Shown: in pieces, positions 62,617-64,000 of the stretch
Position numbering within the stretch: the first letter of the stretch is position 1
Layout of the letters: each line of letters opens with the position of its first letter
Source: DASUPK01 sp963804595
Lineage (GTDB): Bacteria > Actinomycetota > Thermoleophilia > Solirubrobacterales > 70-9
Reading direction: 5' to 3'
NCBI GenBank assembly: GCA_963804595.1
Contig: CAWDQZ010000019.1
Span: 62,001-126,000, forward strand
Length of the DNA stretch: 64,000 bases
Notes under the pieces: model-generated
What the model saw: the letters and a program-made list of their open reading frames with translations, nothing else
The model's database searches: none
What the model was told of the DNA's origin: nothing
Made by a program: the position numbers and the translations under genes

Positions 62617-63230
62617 CCCAGACCTTCCTCGATCGCGGCCAGCTCCTCGAGGAGCTTGTCGCGGCGAGGACCCGGCTCCTCCCGCAGCGCGGCCCGCGCG
62701 GCCTGGAGCCCATAGCGCGCCTCGGCGTCCCTCCCCTGCTGGACGTCGAGGCGCGCTCGCTGTATGAGGGTCTCCGCGGGATGCACCTCGTCCCTGCCGG
62801 CCAGAACCGCCGCCACGCGCGACTGCGGATCGACGTCCTCGAGCCGGCCGCCGCGGGTCTGCGGAAGCTGGCTCGCCTCAGTCCAGCGGCCCTCGGCGAG
62901 CTCATCGCCGGTGCCGTGTCCCAGCCTGATGGCGAGCGCCTTGGTCACGCCGATGTCCTGCACGAGCGGGTCCCGCGCCTCGGCGCGCGCGGCGCTCAGG
63001 GCGCGGTTGACGATCCGCGCGGCGTCGCGGAGCTCCCGCGTTCCGCGTTCGCGATCGTCCATCGTCCGCTTGAGCCAGGCTGATCCCGACGCCTCGTCAT
63101 CGAAGGGAACGCCGGTCACCGTCACCCTGGTCACGGGCACCTGCTCGGGCTCGCCGGGCGCGACCGGACGGGCGCGGCGGCGACCACGGCGCTGGGGCCG
63201 AGTGACGTCGAGCTCCTGGACGATCATCAC
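62613..63230 (-). CDS. Hypothetical protein, start unclear
   Basis: 205 residues from GTG 63230; the same frame stays open and looks coding for about 35 more codons upstream (VSFVQLELAGRIGLPEGRYL) but lacks a usual start codon. Visible: basic N-terminus (RPQRRGRRRARPV), a middle region of unknown fold and helical C-terminus (LLEELAAIEEGLG). No recognised family. It converges on the exporter gene with a four-nt overlap (ctag). Confidence 0.55.
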   Translation of the reverse strand: MMIVQELDVTRPQRRGRRRARPVAPGEPEQVPVTRVTVTGVPFDDEASGSAWLKRTMDDRERGTRELRDAARIVNRALSAARAEARDPLVQDIGVTKALAIRLGHGTGDELAEGRWTEASQLPQTRGGRLEDVDPQSRVAAVLAGRDEVHPAETLIQRARLDVQQGRDAEARYGLQAARAALREEPGPRRDKLLEELAAIEEGLG

Positions 63231-63345
63231 CCGGTCCGCGTCGGCCTCGCGGACCAGATAGCGACCCTCCGGCAGCCCGATCCTCCCGGCCAGCTCGAGC
63301 TGGACGAAGCTGACTCTGGTTATCGAGGTTCCGGCCGTGGCGCCG

Positions 63346-64000
63346 CTAGTCGCCCTGGCCGTTCGCCGGCAGGGCGGCGGCCGAGGGCTTGGCGGGCACC
63401 TTCGGGTTCTGGATCTGCCCGAGCCGCTCGATCAGGCGCTGCCACTGCTCGGGCTTGAGGATCTGGCCGAGTTGCTTGATCGAGCTGCCGGGGGTGGTGA
63501 AGGTGTAGCCGACGTGGATGTGGTTGTAGTGGTCGGGCAGCACGAAGGTGGGCGGCCCGAGGTCCATCAGGGAGATGATCTGCGCCGGGCGCATCGTCCC
63601 CTGCAGGAGCAGGAGGTCCTTGATCACCGCCTCGGTGATCGTGCCCGGCCCCTGGTGCCCGGTGATCGGGATTCCGTTGACGGCGGCGATGTCCACGGCC
63701 GAGCCATAGGAGTGGGCCGAGACGTTGCCCGAGGCGGTCAGATAGGAATGCCCGCATTTCAGTGAGGTGATCGTCAGGTGGTAGCCCTTGGCGACCAGGT
63801 ACTCCATCACCGCCAGAACCCGGCGGTCGATCTGGCCCGTCGCGATGTCGTTGCGGCCACAGGAGTAGATCGAGAGGGCCGGGTCTTCCAGAACCCGCTG
63901 CTGGAGCGCCGCCTTCGACATCAGCAGGACCTGGCCGACCGTCGGGTTGTCCGCGAACGGGTTCTTGTCCGCGGCCCGGTAGATCGCGGTGGTCTCGAGC
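63346..64000 (-). CDS. M15-like peptidase (5' end cut by window edge)
   Basis: At least 217 residues; the frame is open to the right edge, so the true start is outside. The C-terminal zinc peptidase pattern is clear: HSYGSAVDIA and DHYNHIHVGY carry the His, Asp, and His ligands seen in M15/DD-peptidase-type enzymes. An ITSLKCGHSYLT element precedes. The extracytoplasmic role on peptidoglycan is inferred; no signal peptide is in view. Confidence 0.72.
   Translation of the reverse strand, partial: LETTAIYRAADKNPFADNPTVGQVLLMSKAALQQRVLEDPALSIYSCGRNDIATGQIDRRVLAVMEYLVAKGYHLTITSLKCGHSYLTASGNVSAHSYGSAVDIAAVNGIPITGHQGPGTITEAVIKDLLLLQGTMRPAQIISLMDLGPPTFVLPDHYNHIHVGYTFTTPGSSIKQLGQILKPEQWQRLIERLGQIQNPKVPAKPSAAALPANGQGD

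Overview
The window is high-GC, gene-dense bacterial chromosome with short intergenic gaps, frequent GTG starts, 1-4 nt stop/start overlaps and many genes that look leaderless (a TANNNT -10 box 6-9 nt before the start codon). An mIHF-like nucleoid protein, MlaE/YrbE permeases, an ECF41 sigma factor, DUF2203 and DUF3224 proteins and a PucR-type regulator all point to Actinobacteria. The overall set resembles Thermoleophilia/Solirubrobacterales, but the class is an inference. No rRNA, tRNA, IS element, prophage or CRISPR array was recognised.

Layout. 1-10 kb: B12-dependent metH (cut by the left edge) diverges from B12-independent metE, followed by a GST, a small secreted protein, an aldehyde dehydrogenase and a PucR-like regulator. 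10-15 kb: three tandem PQQ-type sugar dehydrogenase-like genes, a cupin diverging from a TetR regulator, and a lipoprotein. 15.8-18.6 kb: a lipid-transport ABC module (two MlaE permeases, the second frameshifted, plus an MlaF ATPase) with no MCE gene beside it. 19-24.2 kb: an MMPL transporter followed by an atypical thioredoxin-fold protein, a B3/4 protein and two hypotheticals. 24-29 kb: mIHF-like protein, an alpha-oxoamine synthase diverging from a GNAT acyltransferase, a PEBP protein and an AlkA-like glycosylase. 29-32 kb: a thiamine-precursor ABC transporter under a TPP riboswitch. 32-35.6 kb: CYTH and CHAD polyphosphate-related proteins, then an epimerase plus ECF41 sigma factor behind a matching ECF41 promoter.

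35.8-38.8 kb looks like an accessory patch: base composition less GC-rich, intergenic hairpin repeats, small SnoaL/ABM/ICMT-like genes and a membrane protein with a long His-Pro-Thr tail. 38.8-45 kb: peroxiredoxin, VWA/MoxR pair, a PPK2 gene broken by at least three frameshifts, a cupin, and a minus-strand cluster (membrane protein, DUF2203, EVE, SRPBCC). 45-48.5 kb: a 1183-residue cyclase/ATPase/TPR protein. 48.6-53.6 kb: lipoprotein, two cation exchangers, DUF3224, Bcp and two small hypotheticals. 53.6-60.2 kb: fatty-acid catabolism (acyl-CoA dehydrogenase, a hydroxyacyl-CoA dehydrogenase/enoyl-CoA hydratase fusion coupled to a sirtuin) with ExoD, PadR and two GNAT genes between. 60.4-64 kb: a MarR regulator and a DHA2 exporter sharing an operator-like motif, a hypothetical gene with an unclear start, and an M15-like peptidase cut by the right edge.

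The best-supported regulatory signals are the TPP riboswitch at 31858-31955, the ECF41 promoter at 33582-33607, the paired MarR-type motifs at 60389 and 61045, and the large dyad before the acyl-CoA dehydrogenase at 53718-53743. No single unprecedented system stands out; the least explained elements are the His-Pro-Thr protein with its hairpin-repeat surroundings and the interleaved inverted repeats at 53623-53667.
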